NCBI GenBank assembly: GCA_016792625.1
Contig: JAEUKK010000016.1
Span: 1-64,000 of the forward strand
Reading direction: 5' to 3'
Length of the DNA stretch: 64,000 bases
Source: Deltaproteobacteria bacterium
GTDB lineage: Bacteria > Myxococcota_A > UBA796 > UBA2385
Below, in pieces: positions 33,260 to 41,501 of the stretch. The notes below the pieces were generated by a model, which had not been told where the DNA came from, searched no databases, and saw nothing but the letters and a program-made list of their open reading frames with translations. The position numbers were made by a program, and so were the translations under genes. The first letter of the stretch is position 1. Each line of letters opens with the position of its first letter.

Positions 33260-34284
33260 ATCGCCCAGAGCAGGGTCTCTTCGGTGTCGAGGCGCTGGGT
33301 GGCCCCGTAGACCACCCCCGCGCCGGCGCCGAGCGCGCTCACCGCGCAGGCCTCGCCGGGCAGGTCGGCGAGGCGCTTGACCCCGCCGCTGGCGCCGACC
33401 CGCCAGACGGCCGCGCCGTCGCTGAGCAGCAGGCCCTCGGGGGTCTGCCAGCCGCTGCCCGCGGCGCCCACCTGCGGGCCGATCTCGTCGGCGGGGCCGC
33501 CGTCCAAGGGCAGGGCGTAGAGGCCCCGCCGCGCGCCCTGCTGGGCCTCGCCCACGTAGATCACGCCCACATCGGTGACACCGAGCAGGGCCCCCACCGG
33601 CGGGTCGGCGGTGAGCGCCTGCTCGGCCCCGTCGACGAAGCGGAACAGGGCCGGGTCAAAGTCCGCCGCGCCGCCACCTTGGGTCACCAAGGACCCGTCG
33701 GGCGCGCGCAGCCAGGGGGCCGCCTCGCCCCGGGCCTGGGCGGGCAGGGCGACCCCAGTCTCGACCCCGCCCAGCTCGGCGACGACGACCGTGACCGTGC
33801 CGGCGTTGTAGTCGGCCTCCGTGCCCCAGAGCTGGTCGGCCGCCGGGTCGAAGGCGAAGAGCGTGGCGTAGCCGAAGGGCACCTCGAGGGTGCGGGCGGC
33901 GCCGCCGTCATCGGGGTAGCGCCACCAGTTGAGGCCCTCGCGCACCAGCACGCTGCTGTCATCGCGCAGCAGCTCGAGCGTGGTGGCCGCGCCGTCGCCG
34001 GCCCCCTGCAGCTCGGCGGGCGCGCCGCCGTCGATGGCCACGGTGTAGACCGCCGCGCCGGTGGTGTAGACCAAGGACTGCCCCTGGACGACGAGGCCGG
34101 TGACCCGCACCTGCACGCCCAGCGCCGTGTCGGTGTAGGGGATCCAGTCGGTGAGCGCCGCGGCGCCGCTCGGCGGGCCACAGACCTCGGCCCCAGCGCC
34201 GCTGTCGAGCTTCTCATCGCCGCCCGCGCAGCCCAGGCCCGCCAAGACCGCCCCAAACAGCGCACCGATCCGCCCAGCCCGCAT
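33250..34284 (-). CDS. Beta-propeller-like lipoprotein
   Basis: 344 residues from ATG 34284, chosen because it begins the signal MRAGRIGALFGAVLAGLGC; the frame extends 39 codons upstream without protein-like sequence. After a short linker (DEKLDSGAGAEVC), repeating four-strand units of ~45 residues appear, with motifs such as GQSLVYTTGAAVYTVAIDGG, LLGVTDVGVIYVGEAQQG and LLLSDGAAVWRVGASGG, resembling DUF5050/TolB-like propeller blades. No catalytic motif. Surface or periplasmic; function unknown. It converges on the kinase gene with a shared hairpin. Confidence 0.7.
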   Translation of the reverse strand: MRAGRIGALFGAVLAGLGCAGGDEKLDSGAGAEVCGPPSGAAALTDWIPYTDTALGVQVRVTGLVVQGQSLVYTTGAAVYTVAIDGGAPAELQGAGDGAATTLELLRDDSSVLVREGLNWWRYPDDGGAARTLEVPFGYATLFAFDPAADQLWGTEADYNAGTVTVVVAELGGVETGVALPAQARGEAAPWLRAPDGSLVTQGGGAADFDPALFRFVDGAEQALTADPPVGALLGVTDVGVIYVGEAQQGARRGLYALPLDGGPADEIGPQVGAAGSGWQTPEGLLLSDGAAVWRVGASGGVKRLADLPGEACAVSALGAGAGVVYGATQRLDTEETLLWAIGG

Positions 34285-34422
34285 CCCCAGCCCTCCGCCC
34301 CGCGCCGCGGGGGGCGGTCGATACCCCGCCCCGCCGCGCTCCACCAGGGAGGGCTGGCACCGGGTGTCATCATCTTGCGCGCCGCTGACGCCGCCCGCCA
34401 CCGGGGCCGCGCGCCGCCGGGC

Positions 34423-35286
34423 TCAGGGCGCGGGTGGGCGGGCCCAGGGGATGCGGCTGGTGCCCGCCGTGTCGGGCTGGCAGATCGCGCAGAAAAAGGC
34501 GTCGTGGCCGTTGACCCCGCAGACGCGGATCGGCGCGCCGCAGCGGGTGCAGGGGGCGCCCTTGCGGTTGCGAACGACCAAGAAGTCGCGCAGCTTGGCG
34601 TCGAGCGGCGGCTGGCGGCGGGCCACCTCGTCGCGGGCCCCGGCCAAGGTCGACACGATCCCCGCGTGCAGGGCGGCGAGCTCGGCGGCGCTCAGCGAAT
34701 TGCAGCGGCGCTTGGGGTGGAGGCCGGCGGCGAAGAGCGCCTCGTCGGCGTAGGCGTTGCCCAGCGCGTCGAGGGCGGCCTTGTCGAGCAGCAGGTTCTT
34801 GACCTGATCGCGGCGGCGGGCGCAGAGGGCGGCGAGCGCGGCCGGGGTGAAGTCAGGCCCCAGCACGTCCATCCCGACGTGGGCCAGGCCGGGGACCTGC
34901 GCCTCTTGGGCCGCCGCGGCGAGGTAGACCTTGCCCATGCGCTCGTCGTCGCGGTAGCGCAGCAGCCCCAGGCCCGAGATCTGCAGCTCGACGCAGCAGT
35001 CGCGGGTGCGCCGGGTGCCGGGCGCGTGGGTCGAGAAGCGGCCGGCCAACATCGGGTGCACGGCCAGCAGGGTGCAGGCGGCCGGGCCCTCGAGATCGAA
35101 GAGCAGCAGGTGGGCCCGGCGGCGCACCGTCCGCACGACCTGGCCGACCAGGGCCGCACTGGCCGCGCCCTCGACCATGTGGCGCACCACGACGGGGTCT
35201 TGCACCTCGACGCCCGCGATCTGGGCCCCGACGAGCAGGGCCTCGAGCAGGCCACGCTGGTGATCGAGCTCTGGGCGCTCCGGCAC
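34423..35286 (-). CDS. Fpg/Nei-family DNA glycosylase, divergent lineage
   Basis: 287 residues. Begins GTG with a good GGGAGGGA site; the mature N-terminus Pro-Glu-Arg-Pro-Glu keeps the catalytic Pro1 (in mature numbering), Glu2 and Glu5 equivalents. The H2TH region reads KNLLLDKAALDALGNAYADEALFAAGLHP, and a C-terminal zinc finger is present (CTRCG ... FFCAICQ). Two usual residues differ. The beta-strand Lys of E. coli Fpg (RAKYLLLEL) corresponds to His (RAHLLLFDL), and the zinc-finger Arg before the third Cys corresponds to His (NGHDAFFC). It belongs to the 'MPERP' branch of Fpg-like proteins. Probably a base-excision glycosylase with altered lesion preference. Confidence 0.85.
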   Translation of the reverse strand: MPERPELDHQRGLLEALLVGAQIAGVEVQDPVVVRHMVEGAASAALVGQVVRTVRRRAHLLLFDLEGPAACTLLAVHPMLAGRFSTHAPGTRRTRDCCVELQISGLGLLRYRDDERMGKVYLAAAAQEAQVPGLAHVGMDVLGPDFTPAALAALCARRRDQVKNLLLDKAALDALGNAYADEALFAAGLHPKRRCNSLSAAELAALHAGIVSTLAGARDEVARRQPPLDAKLRDFLVVRNRKGAPCTRCGAPIRVCGVNGHDAFFCAICQPDTAGTSRIPWARPPAP

Positions 35287-35347
35287 GCTCCCTCCCCGCG
35301 CCCGGTCGCGGCGCCGCAGGGGCGCCTATCCGCCCCAGGGCCGGCCT

Positions 35348-36619
35348 TCATCCGGGGATCTGGTTGATGTCCCCCACCTCGCCGCGCTGCCCCTCCGCCG
35401 CCCAAGCGAGCAGGGCCCCCAGATCGGCGAAGAGCTGCGCGCCGGCCGGGGTCCACTCCCCCAGCTGGGCGAGGATCTGCATGCCGTGGGCGTCGCTCTG
35501 CAGCACCTGGGCCCGGCGCCGGGCGAAGCTGGGCCCCTGGGCCGCGGGGTGGCCCCGATCCGCGAGGCCGCGGTGCAGGGCCGCCACGGGGATAAAGGCG
35601 TGAACAGCGAGCAGCACGCCAATCAGGGGGCGCAGATCGGGGCGCACGGGCGAGGGCGTCCAGGCGCTGCGGCCGTTGCGCAAGCCGGGGTCGAGCAGCA
35701 GCAGCCGGTTGAGGCGGCCGTGCTGGGCCTCGTGCACGACGGCCTCGGCGAGGGTCAGCGGGTCGGGGTGCAGGCTCAGGTAGGCTTGGCTGGGCAGCTC
35801 GCGGTAGCTGGCCGAGAGGTGGCGCTCGGGCTCAAAACCGACCGGCAGCAAGCGCGCGAGGCCCTGGCCGGGGCCCTGCAGCCAACCGGGCAAGCCGGCG
35901 TCGATGAGCGCCAGCGCCCCCTCGAGGGCCGCCGCCCAGACCGCGGGCCCGCGGCCGTCGAGGCGCAGGGCGTTGCCGTCCTTCTCGGGGTGGTCCTCTT
36001 GCATGGCGACCGGGTTGCGGTCGACGAGGCCCAGGGCCAGCCCGGGCCGGATGGGGTGGGCCGCCGGGCGCCGCGCGCCCTCCACCGCAGCCACGGGCAC
36101 GATCTGCCCGTCGTGCTCGACGTGGATCCCCGCGCGGTCGGCTGAGATCGCGGTAAACGGGCGGGGCGGGCGCAGCAGATCACCGTCAGGCAGCAGCAGC
36201 TCGTCGATCTCGCCCTCCCAGAGCAGGGCCTCGTCGACCGCGCCGGCCAGGGCGGCGAGCAGGGTCGGGGCGAGGGCCGACCACAGCGCGCCGGGCTCGC
36301 CCACGCCGGCGTCGAGGCAGAGCGCGGGCCCCTCGAGCTCGGGGCGGGTCAGGGCGGCGAGCAGCGGCGCGGGCCGGGCGGCGGCGATCAGGCGGAGCTG
36401 GGCCTGCAAGGCGGCGAGGCTGCGGCGGCTGCGGGGGGAGAGGGCGCCGGGCGGCCCCTGGAGCAGGCCGCGGAGGGCGAGCAGGCGCACGCGGCTGTGG
36501 AGCTTGCGCTCGCGGGGCTCAAGCTCGGCCCCGCTCAGGAGCAGATAGCCCTGGGGCGGCGCGCTCTCACCGCCATCGGCAGCGGCAGGATCGGGGGCCT
36601 GGGCGGGATCGGGCATCAT
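35348..36619 (-). CDS. HExxH peptide beta-hydroxylase-like protein (RiPP-type)
   Basis: 423 residues from ATG 36619 (ATG 36616 is one codon in; GAGG lies upstream). The C-terminal half matches the 'HEXXH motif' peptide-modification family (aKG-HExxH peptide beta-hydroxylases). Seen here: LPSQAYLSLHPDPLTLAEAV, the metal site HEAQH (His296, Glu297, His300), LNRLLLLDP, then RPDLRPLIGVLLAVHAF with a candidate third ligand His340. Family members hydroxylate side chains of ribosomally made peptides. No precursor is next to it on its own strand; the nearest small gene is the divergent Flp pilin, and the Hxs locus lies 11 kb away. Start region Pro/Ala-rich. Confidence 0.75.
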   Translation of the reverse strand: MMPDPAQAPDPAAADGGESAPPQGYLLLSGAELEPRERKLHSRVRLLALRGLLQGPPGALSPRSRRSLAALQAQLRLIAAARPAPLLAALTRPELEGPALCLDAGVGEPGALWSALAPTLLAALAGAVDEALLWEGEIDELLLPDGDLLRPPRPFTAISADRAGIHVEHDGQIVPVAAVEGARRPAAHPIRPGLALGLVDRNPVAMQEDHPEKDGNALRLDGRGPAVWAAALEGALALIDAGLPGWLQGPGQGLARLLPVGFEPERHLSASYRELPSQAYLSLHPDPLTLAEAVVHEAQHGRLNRLLLLDPGLRNGRSAWTPSPVRPDLRPLIGVLLAVHAFIPVAALHRGLADRGHPAAQGPSFARRRAQVLQSDAHGMQILAQLGEWTPAGAQLFADLGALLAWAAEGQRGEVGDINQIPG

Positions 36620-36805
36620 CGGACCTCGGGCGGGGGCGGTCGACGCACCGCGCGGGGGCGATCCTGCCGCGCGGCGGGGCCCGGCGCCCGCAGGCCACCG
36701 CGCACGAAGAAAATTCCCCACACGGGGTCAACCTCGGCCGCGGCAGATCCGAACCCTGTGGTGCGGGACGGAACCCGCGAAGCAACACAGAGGAAGGGGT
36801 CCACC

Positions 36806-36979
36806 ATGAACATGATCAAGCGCTTCATCAAGGACGAGTCCGGCGCCACCGCCATCGAGTACGGCCTCATCGCCGGCCTCGTCGCCGTCGCGGTCATCGC
36901 CGCCCTCACCGCCCTGGGCGGCTCGCTGAACAACCTGTTCTCCGACATCTCCGACACCGTGGCCGCCTCCTCCGGCTGA
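36806..36979 (+). CDS. Flp-type (class IVb) pilin
   Basis: 57-residue prepilin. MNMIKRFIKDESGATAIEYG carries the Flp/Tad processing site: cleavage after Gly, with Glu at +5 and Tyr at +6 of the mature chain. A hydrophobic helix (LIAGLVAVAVIAAL) and a short polar tail follow. Strong ribosome-binding site AGGAAGGGG 6 bases before ATG. No tad assembly genes (rcpA, tadA, prepilin peptidase) lie in the window, so this is an orphan pilin that needs a machine encoded elsewhere. It is followed by a long hairpin and an intrinsic terminator, so it is probably monocistronic and strongly expressed. 36620-36805 upstream holds no gene. Confidence 0.93.
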   Translation: MNMIKRFIKDESGATAIEYGLIAGLVAVAVIAALTALGGSLNNLFSDISDTVAASSG

Positions 36980-37008
36980 GCGACCGCTCCGGGCCTCCGG
37001 GCCCGCAC

Positions 37009-37070
37009 AGCGCCCCTCCTCTGCTGGGCCCCGCCGCCGCTGCGCGGCGGGCGCTCCAGAGGAGGGCGCT
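37009..37070 (+). other. Long 3'-UTR hairpin after the pilin gene
   Basis: AGCGCCCCTCCTCTG (37009-37023) pairs with CAGAGGAGGGCGCT (37057-37070), one bulge, with an inner CCGCCGC/GCGGCGG stem. It sits between the pilin stop and the terminator, a location typical of mRNA-stabilising structures. Confidence 0.65.
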
Positions 37071-37098
37071 GCACCTCTCGCCGCGCCCACGCGATCCT

Positions 37099-37136
37099 CC
37101 GCCCTCCTGGCTCATGCTGGGAGGGCGGTCCTCTTT
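37099..37136 (+). terminator. Rho-independent terminator of the pilin gene
   Basis: CCGCCCTCC (37099-37107) pairs perfectly with GGAGGGCGG (37120-37128) around a 12-base loop, followed by TCCTCTTTTT (37129-37138). It may also delimit the converging epimerase gene (stop at 37161). Confidence 0.85.
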
Positions 37137-37160
37137 TTGGCCCCGATCACCCAAGCTTCA

Positions 37161-38099
37161 TCAGCGCGCGGCCGAGAACGCAAAGCGGGCCCGGAAGTCG
37201 GCGAGCTGCTCGGCCAGCGGGCGCCCGTCGCGCACGCTCGCCGGCAGGCGGGGATCGGGCGCGACCACCAGATCGTGCAGCCGCTGGTGCTGGCGGATGT
37301 ACAACATCTCGGTCTGCGGCTCGAGCTGGACCACCGCGGCGGCGATCTCGTGCACCGACAGGTTCTGCTCGACGAGGTGGCTCACCCCGCGGGGCAGGGC
37401 GCCGTCGACCGCCCGGGCCAGCGCCCGGCCGACCGTGTCGACGTGCACAAAAGCCCGCCGCTGCTCGCCGCTGCCATGCACCGTGATCCGCCCGCGGAAG
37501 TGGGCGTCGAAGAGGAAGCGGTTGATCACGGCGTCAAAACGCATCGAGCGGTTGTAGCCATAGACGTTGGCGCAGCGCACCAGGTGCAGGTCGAGGCGGT
37601 CGGCCAGCCGCTCGAGCATGCGCTCGCCGTCGTGCTTGCTGCTGCCATAGGCCGAGGTCGGCGCGGGCGGGCGGCCCAGGGCCGCGGGCTCGCTCGACTC
37701 ACCGTAGACCGCCGTCGAGCTGAGGTAGACCAGCCGCTTGACGCTGCTCTGGGGGCGCTCGAGCAGGTAGCTCAGCTCGGCGCTGCCCCAGTGGTTGACC
37801 TGGTCAAAGCCGTGCAGGTCGGTGTCGGCGAAGGGGGTGGTGACCCGGGCGGCGAGGTGAAAGACGAGGTCGACCCCGTCGAGCGCGCGGCCCAACCGGC
37901 GGGTGTCGAGCAGATCGCCGCCGTCAAAACGCACCCGCAGGCCGGCCCGCACGGGCAGCGGCCCCTCTAAAAAGAGGTTGCGGTTCGGCCGGCTGAGGTT
38001 GTCGTAAATAACGACCTCGTCGACATCCTCGCGGGCGCAGAGCGCGTGGCACAGCGTGGTGCCGACGTAGCCCGCGCCGCCGGTGATGAGCACCTTCAC
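37161..38099 (-). CDS. NAD-dependent epimerase/dehydratase (extended SDR)
   Basis: 312 residues from GTG 38099. Starts directly with the Rossmann motif VKVLITGGAGYVG (G7-x2-G10-x2-G13). The active site is Y-x3-K in SAYGSSKHDGE, with the preceding Ser/Thr in YLSSTAVYG, as in UDP-galactose 4-epimerase-like enzymes. It acts on a nucleotide sugar; the exact substrate is not evident. GTGA overlap with the CysH-type gene upstream means the two are translationally coupled, an unusual pairing of a sugar-nucleotide enzyme with sulfate reduction. It might relate to sulfated or sulfur-containing glycans, or be incidental. Confidence 0.88.
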   Translation of the reverse strand: MKVLITGGAGYVGTTLCHALCAREDVDEVVIYDNLSRPNRNLFLEGPLPVRAGLRVRFDGGDLLDTRRLGRALDGVDLVFHLAARVTTPFADTDLHGFDQVNHWGSAELSYLLERPQSSVKRLVYLSSTAVYGESSEPAALGRPPAPTSAYGSSKHDGERMLERLADRLDLHLVRCANVYGYNRSMRFDAVINRFLFDAHFRGRITVHGSGEQRRAFVHVDTVGRALARAVDGALPRGVSHLVEQNLSVHEIAAAVVQLEPQTEMLYIRQHQRLHDLVVAPDPRLPASVRDGRPLAEQLADFRARFAFSAAR

Positions 38100-38854
38100 G
38101 TGGTCCCTCCCGCGGGGGCGCCGTCGAGGTGCAGCCCGCACTCGGTCTTGTGGAGCCCGAACCAACGACCGCCCCGGTCATCGAGGCCCGCGGGCCCCGC
38201 CTCATCGGCGAGGCGCCGGGTGCAGGGCCGGCAGCCGACGCTGAGGTAGCCCTCGTCCTCGAGGGGGTGGCGGGGCAGGCCGCGCTCTTCGATGTAGGCC
38301 CAGGTGGTGCGGCCGTCCCAGGCGTGCAGCGGGTGGTAGCGCCGCACCCCGCCGCGGCCGACCGACTCTTTGCCCATGCCCTGCCGCACGCTGCTCTGGC
38401 TGCCCCGGATGCCGCTGACCCACAGGTCGTGCGCGGCGAGGATCGGGTCAAGCGGCAGCACCTTGTTGAGGTGGCAGCAGTGGTCGGGGTCAGAGGTGAA
38501 CAGCAGCCGGCCCTCGGCGTCGCGCTGCTGCCCCCGCTCGACCGGTGAGAACAGGTCGATGATCTTCAGGGAGAACCGCTCGCCGAGCGCGCGCCGAAAC
38601 TGCAGCGTCTCGGGGAAGTGGTAGCCGGTGTTGAGGAAGTAGACCGGCACCTGCGGCGCGAAGCGGTCGAGCAGATCGAGCAGCACGACGCTGTTGGTCT
38701 GAAAGCTGCTCGTCGCGAACATGCGCGCGCCCGCGGCCGCATAGGCGCCCAGCTCGGCGGCCACCGCCTCGACCAGGGGCCCCAGCGCGGGCGGCCCGCC
38801 AAAAAGCCCCCCTCCGCCGTCGCCGACGCCATCTGGGACAGTCTGCATCCCCAC
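38096..38854 (-). CDS. cysH: Phosphoadenylyl-/adenylyl-sulfate reductase (CysH type)
   Basis: 252 residues. Converts activated sulfate to sulfite. The PAPS reductase fold is recognised from SSFQTNSVVLLDLLDRF and VYFLNTGYHFPET. The catalytic C-terminal motif KTECGLH is present. A CC pair (DPDHCCHLNKV) and CRPC supply four cysteines for a [4Fe-4S] cluster, the hallmark of the APS reductase subtype that uses APS rather than PAPS. No other cys genes adjoin; the downstream partner is the epimerase (4-base overlap). Start at ATG 38854 (a second Met is two codons in). Cytoplasmic. Confidence 0.9.
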   Translation of the reverse strand: MGMQTVPDGVGDGGGGLFGGPPALGPLVEAVAAELGAYAAAGARMFATSSFQTNSVVLLDLLDRFAPQVPVYFLNTGYHFPETLQFRRALGERFSLKIIDLFSPVERGQQRDAEGRLLFTSDPDHCCHLNKVLPLDPILAAHDLWVSGIRGSQSSVRQGMGKESVGRGGVRRYHPLHAWDGRTTWAYIEERGLPRHPLEDEGYLSVGCRPCTRRLADEAGPAGLDDRGGRWFGLHKTECGLHLDGAPAGGTT

Positions 38855-38916
38855 CTCCGCCGGCGGCGCTAACCGCGCGCCCCCCCAGAGGCCGCACCGC
38901 GGGCTAAAGGCGCGCC

Positions 38917-40410
38917 ATGCGGCCGCCCCTCCTCCTCGTCACCGCCCGCCGCCGCGCCCCTGACCGGCTCGAGAACAGCCTGCACGACGCTGGGCTCGAC
39001 GAGCCCTCGGTTGAAGCGCTGGTCGCCGCGGCCGGCGCTGGCCCCCTGTTGCTCGGCGGCGGTGAGCCCACCCTGCGGGCCGACCTGCCGGCCCTGCTGG
39101 CGGCCCTCCGCGCCGCCGGGGCCACGCCCGCCCTCGACACCGACGGCCTCGCCCTCAGCTCACCCGCCGCGCTCGCCGCCCTGCGCGGGGCGGGCCTCGC
39201 CGGCCTGCGGCTGCGCCTGCACAGCCTCGTGCCCGAGGCCCACGACTACCTCGAGGGCCTGGCCGGGGCCCAGCGCCGGGCGGTCATCGCGCTCGGGCGG
39301 GCCCTCGACGCGCAGCTGCCGGTCGAGGTGCTCACCCCGATCAGCCGGCCCGCCGCCCCCCTGCTGCTCGCGATGGCCCGGGGGCTGGCTCCCCGCGGCG
39401 CCCGGCCCGCCCCGCGGTGGACGCTGCGCTGGCCCGTGCTCGCCGACCCCGAGCTCGCCCACCTCGTGGCGGTGCAGCCGCGGCCCTCGCTGGTCGAAGA
39501 TCACATCCTGGCCGCTGTACACGAGGCGCTGTCCTTGGGCCTGCGCGTGCAGGTCGAGGGCCTGCCCGCCTGCGTGGCCCCCAGCCTCGACCCGGCGCTG
39601 CGCGTGCCCTCGCCCGCCCAGCTTGACCCCGGCGGCCTCGCCCGCGCGCTGCCCCCCGCGGCCCGCTGCGTCGGCTGCGCGATGGGCGAAGCAGCGTCCT
39701 GCCCCGGCTTCTCGGCGGCCTGGGTCGACCGGCTGGGCGACGCCGAGCTGCGCAGCGAGCGCCCGGGGCCCCGCGCCGCGCCCCCAGCGCCGCTGCCCAC
39801 GACCGGGGGCCCGCCGCCCGCGCCGCCCCCGCGCGCCGGCCGCGCGCCCCTGACCCGCCCGCGCGACCTGCGGCGCCTCGCCCGCTGGCCGGCTCTGGCG
39901 GGCGACCCGAGCTTGGCCACCGCCGGCGAGGGCCCCGCCGGCCCGCTCCGCCTCGCCCTCGTCGGGCCCAGCCGGGCGGCGCGCGCGGCGCTGGCCCGGG
40001 TCGCCCAAGAGCGACCGCCGCGGCTGGTGCTCGGCCCCGACGCGCTGATGGAGCGCCCTGACGCGGTCGACCTGCTGCGTGACGCGCTGCGGATCAGCGT
40101 GCCAGAGGTCATTGTGCGCGCCGCCCCCCACGGCCTCGCCGCGGTACCCGACCGGGCGCTGGTGGGCCTGCGCGGGCTAACGGCCTGGGTCTGGCCCCTG
40201 CCCGTCGGGGCCGAGCCCGATCTGGCGGGGGTCGAGGCGCTGGCCCGGCTGCACCGCCTCTCCGGCGCCATGGTCGGGGTCTGCGGCGGGCAAGGGGCGG
40301 CGCCCGCGCCGCTCCTCCAGCTGGATGACCCTGCCGAGGGGGCCGCGCCCTGTGGCAGCATGGGCGGCGCCCCCTCCTCCTCCCCCTCGCCCGAGCCGGA
40401 GCCCCTGTGA
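38917..40410 (+). CDS. Degenerate radical SAM-fold protein lacking the N-terminal cluster motif
   Basis: 497 residues. The region ~1-230 follows a radical SAM barrel: first strand PLLLVTA, then LLLGGGEPTLRADLPALLAAL (GGEP-type SAM motif), DTDGLALSS and LRLRLHSLVPEAHDYLEGLAG. Where CxxxCxxC should follow the first strand, the sequence reads RRRAPDRLEN; the three positions are Arg, Asp and Glu, so no catalytic cluster can form. The C-terminal auxiliary pattern GLPACVAP ... CVGCAMGEAASC is retained and resembles that of neighbouring radical SAM proteins. The last ~200 residues are Pro/Ala-rich with another folded unit. Probably a non-catalytic partner or peptide-binding paralogue. Stop overlaps the next start (GTGA). 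Confidence 0.7.
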   Translation: MRPPLLLVTARRRAPDRLENSLHDAGLDEPSVEALVAAAGAGPLLLGGGEPTLRADLPALLAALRAAGATPALDTDGLALSSPAALAALRGAGLAGLRLRLHSLVPEAHDYLEGLAGAQRRAVIALGRALDAQLPVEVLTPISRPAAPLLLAMARGLAPRGARPAPRWTLRWPVLADPELAHLVAVQPRPSLVEDHILAAVHEALSLGLRVQVEGLPACVAPSLDPALRVPSPAQLDPGGLARALPPAARCVGCAMGEAASCPGFSAAWVDRLGDAELRSERPGPRAAPPAPLPTTGGPPPAPPPRAGRAPLTRPRDLRRLARWPALAGDPSLATAGEGPAGPLRLALVGPSRAARAALARVAQERPPRLVLGPDALMERPDAVDLLRDALRISVPEVIVRAAPHGLAAVPDRALVGLRGLTAWVWPLPVGAEPDLAGVEALARLHRLSGAMVGVCGGQGAAPAPLLQLDDPAEGAAPCGSMGGAPSSSPSPEPEPL

Positions 40411-41501
40411 CCGAGCGCCCCCGCGGACCGGTAGACCCCGAGCAGCTGCTGCGCGAGTGGAGCGGCATCACCGCCGCCGCCCGCGCCGACTTTGACGCCG
40501 AGCTGGCCCGCCTCGAGGCCAGCCTCGACGAGGCCGCCGCCCGCGCCGGGTGGGAGGAGTTCACCGCCGCCCACGCCAACGCCGCCGCGGCCCTGGCCCA
40601 GCGGGCGGCCAAGCTGCGCGCCCGGTGGGAGGGCACCGGCCCCGTGCTCGAAGAGGCGGTGATCACACACTCGGTGAACAGCGCCCGGCACCTGCGCTGG
40701 CGGGTGGCCGAGGCCCGCAAGACCGGCGAGGCCCTCGCCCGCAGCTTCGACCAGCGCGCCGATCAGGTGCTCGTGCGGGCCCGGGCCGCCGCCGCCCGCG
40801 CCCTCTTCCTGCGCGCCGCCGAGGAGTGGAGCGCCGGCCGCGCCTGCGGCGAGTGTGGCCAGCCCTACCAGGTCGGCGGCCTGAGCGCGCCCGCCGCCTT
40901 CCGCTGCCCGAGCTGCGGGGCGGTGCGCCTCGAGCAGCCGGGCCCCGAGACCCTGACCTGGCTCGCCGAAGGTGGCGCCATTGACGCCGTTTGCGACGAG
41001 GCCTGCGCCACTGACCGCGGCGCGGTCGAAGAGGCCCGCCACAGCTTCTGGTCCATCCACGAGCCCACCGTCGAAGACCACGCCACCTTCTCCACCGTCG
41101 CCCGCACCGCCGCCCTGCGCTGGCTCGACCAGGCCCAGCGCCTGCGCCCGGGCATGACCGAGGCCGAGGTCGAGGCCCGCCTGCAGCGCAAGCTCGACGA
41201 GGCCCTCGCCGAGTCCACCCACAGCCTGGCCGCCGAGGCCCGGCGCCGCCGCAGCCGCGGGGTGCAGCTGGCCAAAGCCGGCGACGTGCCCGCCCTGCTC
41301 GATTGGCTGCAGCGGGGCGGCGAGGGCCCGCCGGCCGAGCGCGCGGCCCAGCTGGTCGCCTGCCTGCACGAGCACGGGCTGCGGGCCGAAGCGTGGCAGG
41401 CCCTGGCCCTCGAGCACCACCTCTCGGCCGAGGCCGAGGACCGCGACGCGTGGATGCGCCGCCGCCTCGGTGAGCTCGACGACGCCTTGGCGACGCGATG
41501 A
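40407..41501 (+). CDS. Unrecognised zinc-ribbon, helical protein
   Basis: 364 residues, no family recognised. Residues 1-145 are mostly long charged helices (possible coiled coil). A zinc ribbon CGECGQ ... CPSCG sits at ~152-174, and a helical C-terminal half follows, with CDEACATD and a His/Phe-rich stretch (HSFWSIHEPTVEDHATF). GTG start and 4-base overlaps on both sides (with the degenerate radical SAM gene and with the radical SAM gene at 41498) make it an obligatory member of this gene train. It may be a scaffold or regulatory subunit for the enzymes (inference from context only). Confidence 0.6.
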   Translation: MTERPRGPVDPEQLLREWSGITAAARADFDAELARLEASLDEAAARAGWEEFTAAHANAAAALAQRAAKLRARWEGTGPVLEEAVITHSVNSARHLRWRVAEARKTGEALARSFDQRADQVLVRARAAAARALFLRAAEEWSAGRACGECGQPYQVGGLSAPAAFRCPSCGAVRLEQPGPETLTWLAEGGAIDAVCDEACATDRGAVEEARHSFWSIHEPTVEDHATFSTVARTAALRWLDQAQRLRPGMTEAEVEARLQRKLDEALAESTHSLAAEARRRRSRGVQLAKAGDVPALLDWLQRGGEGPPAERAAQLVACLHEHGLRAEAWQALALEHHLSAEAEDRDAWMRRRLGELDDALATR

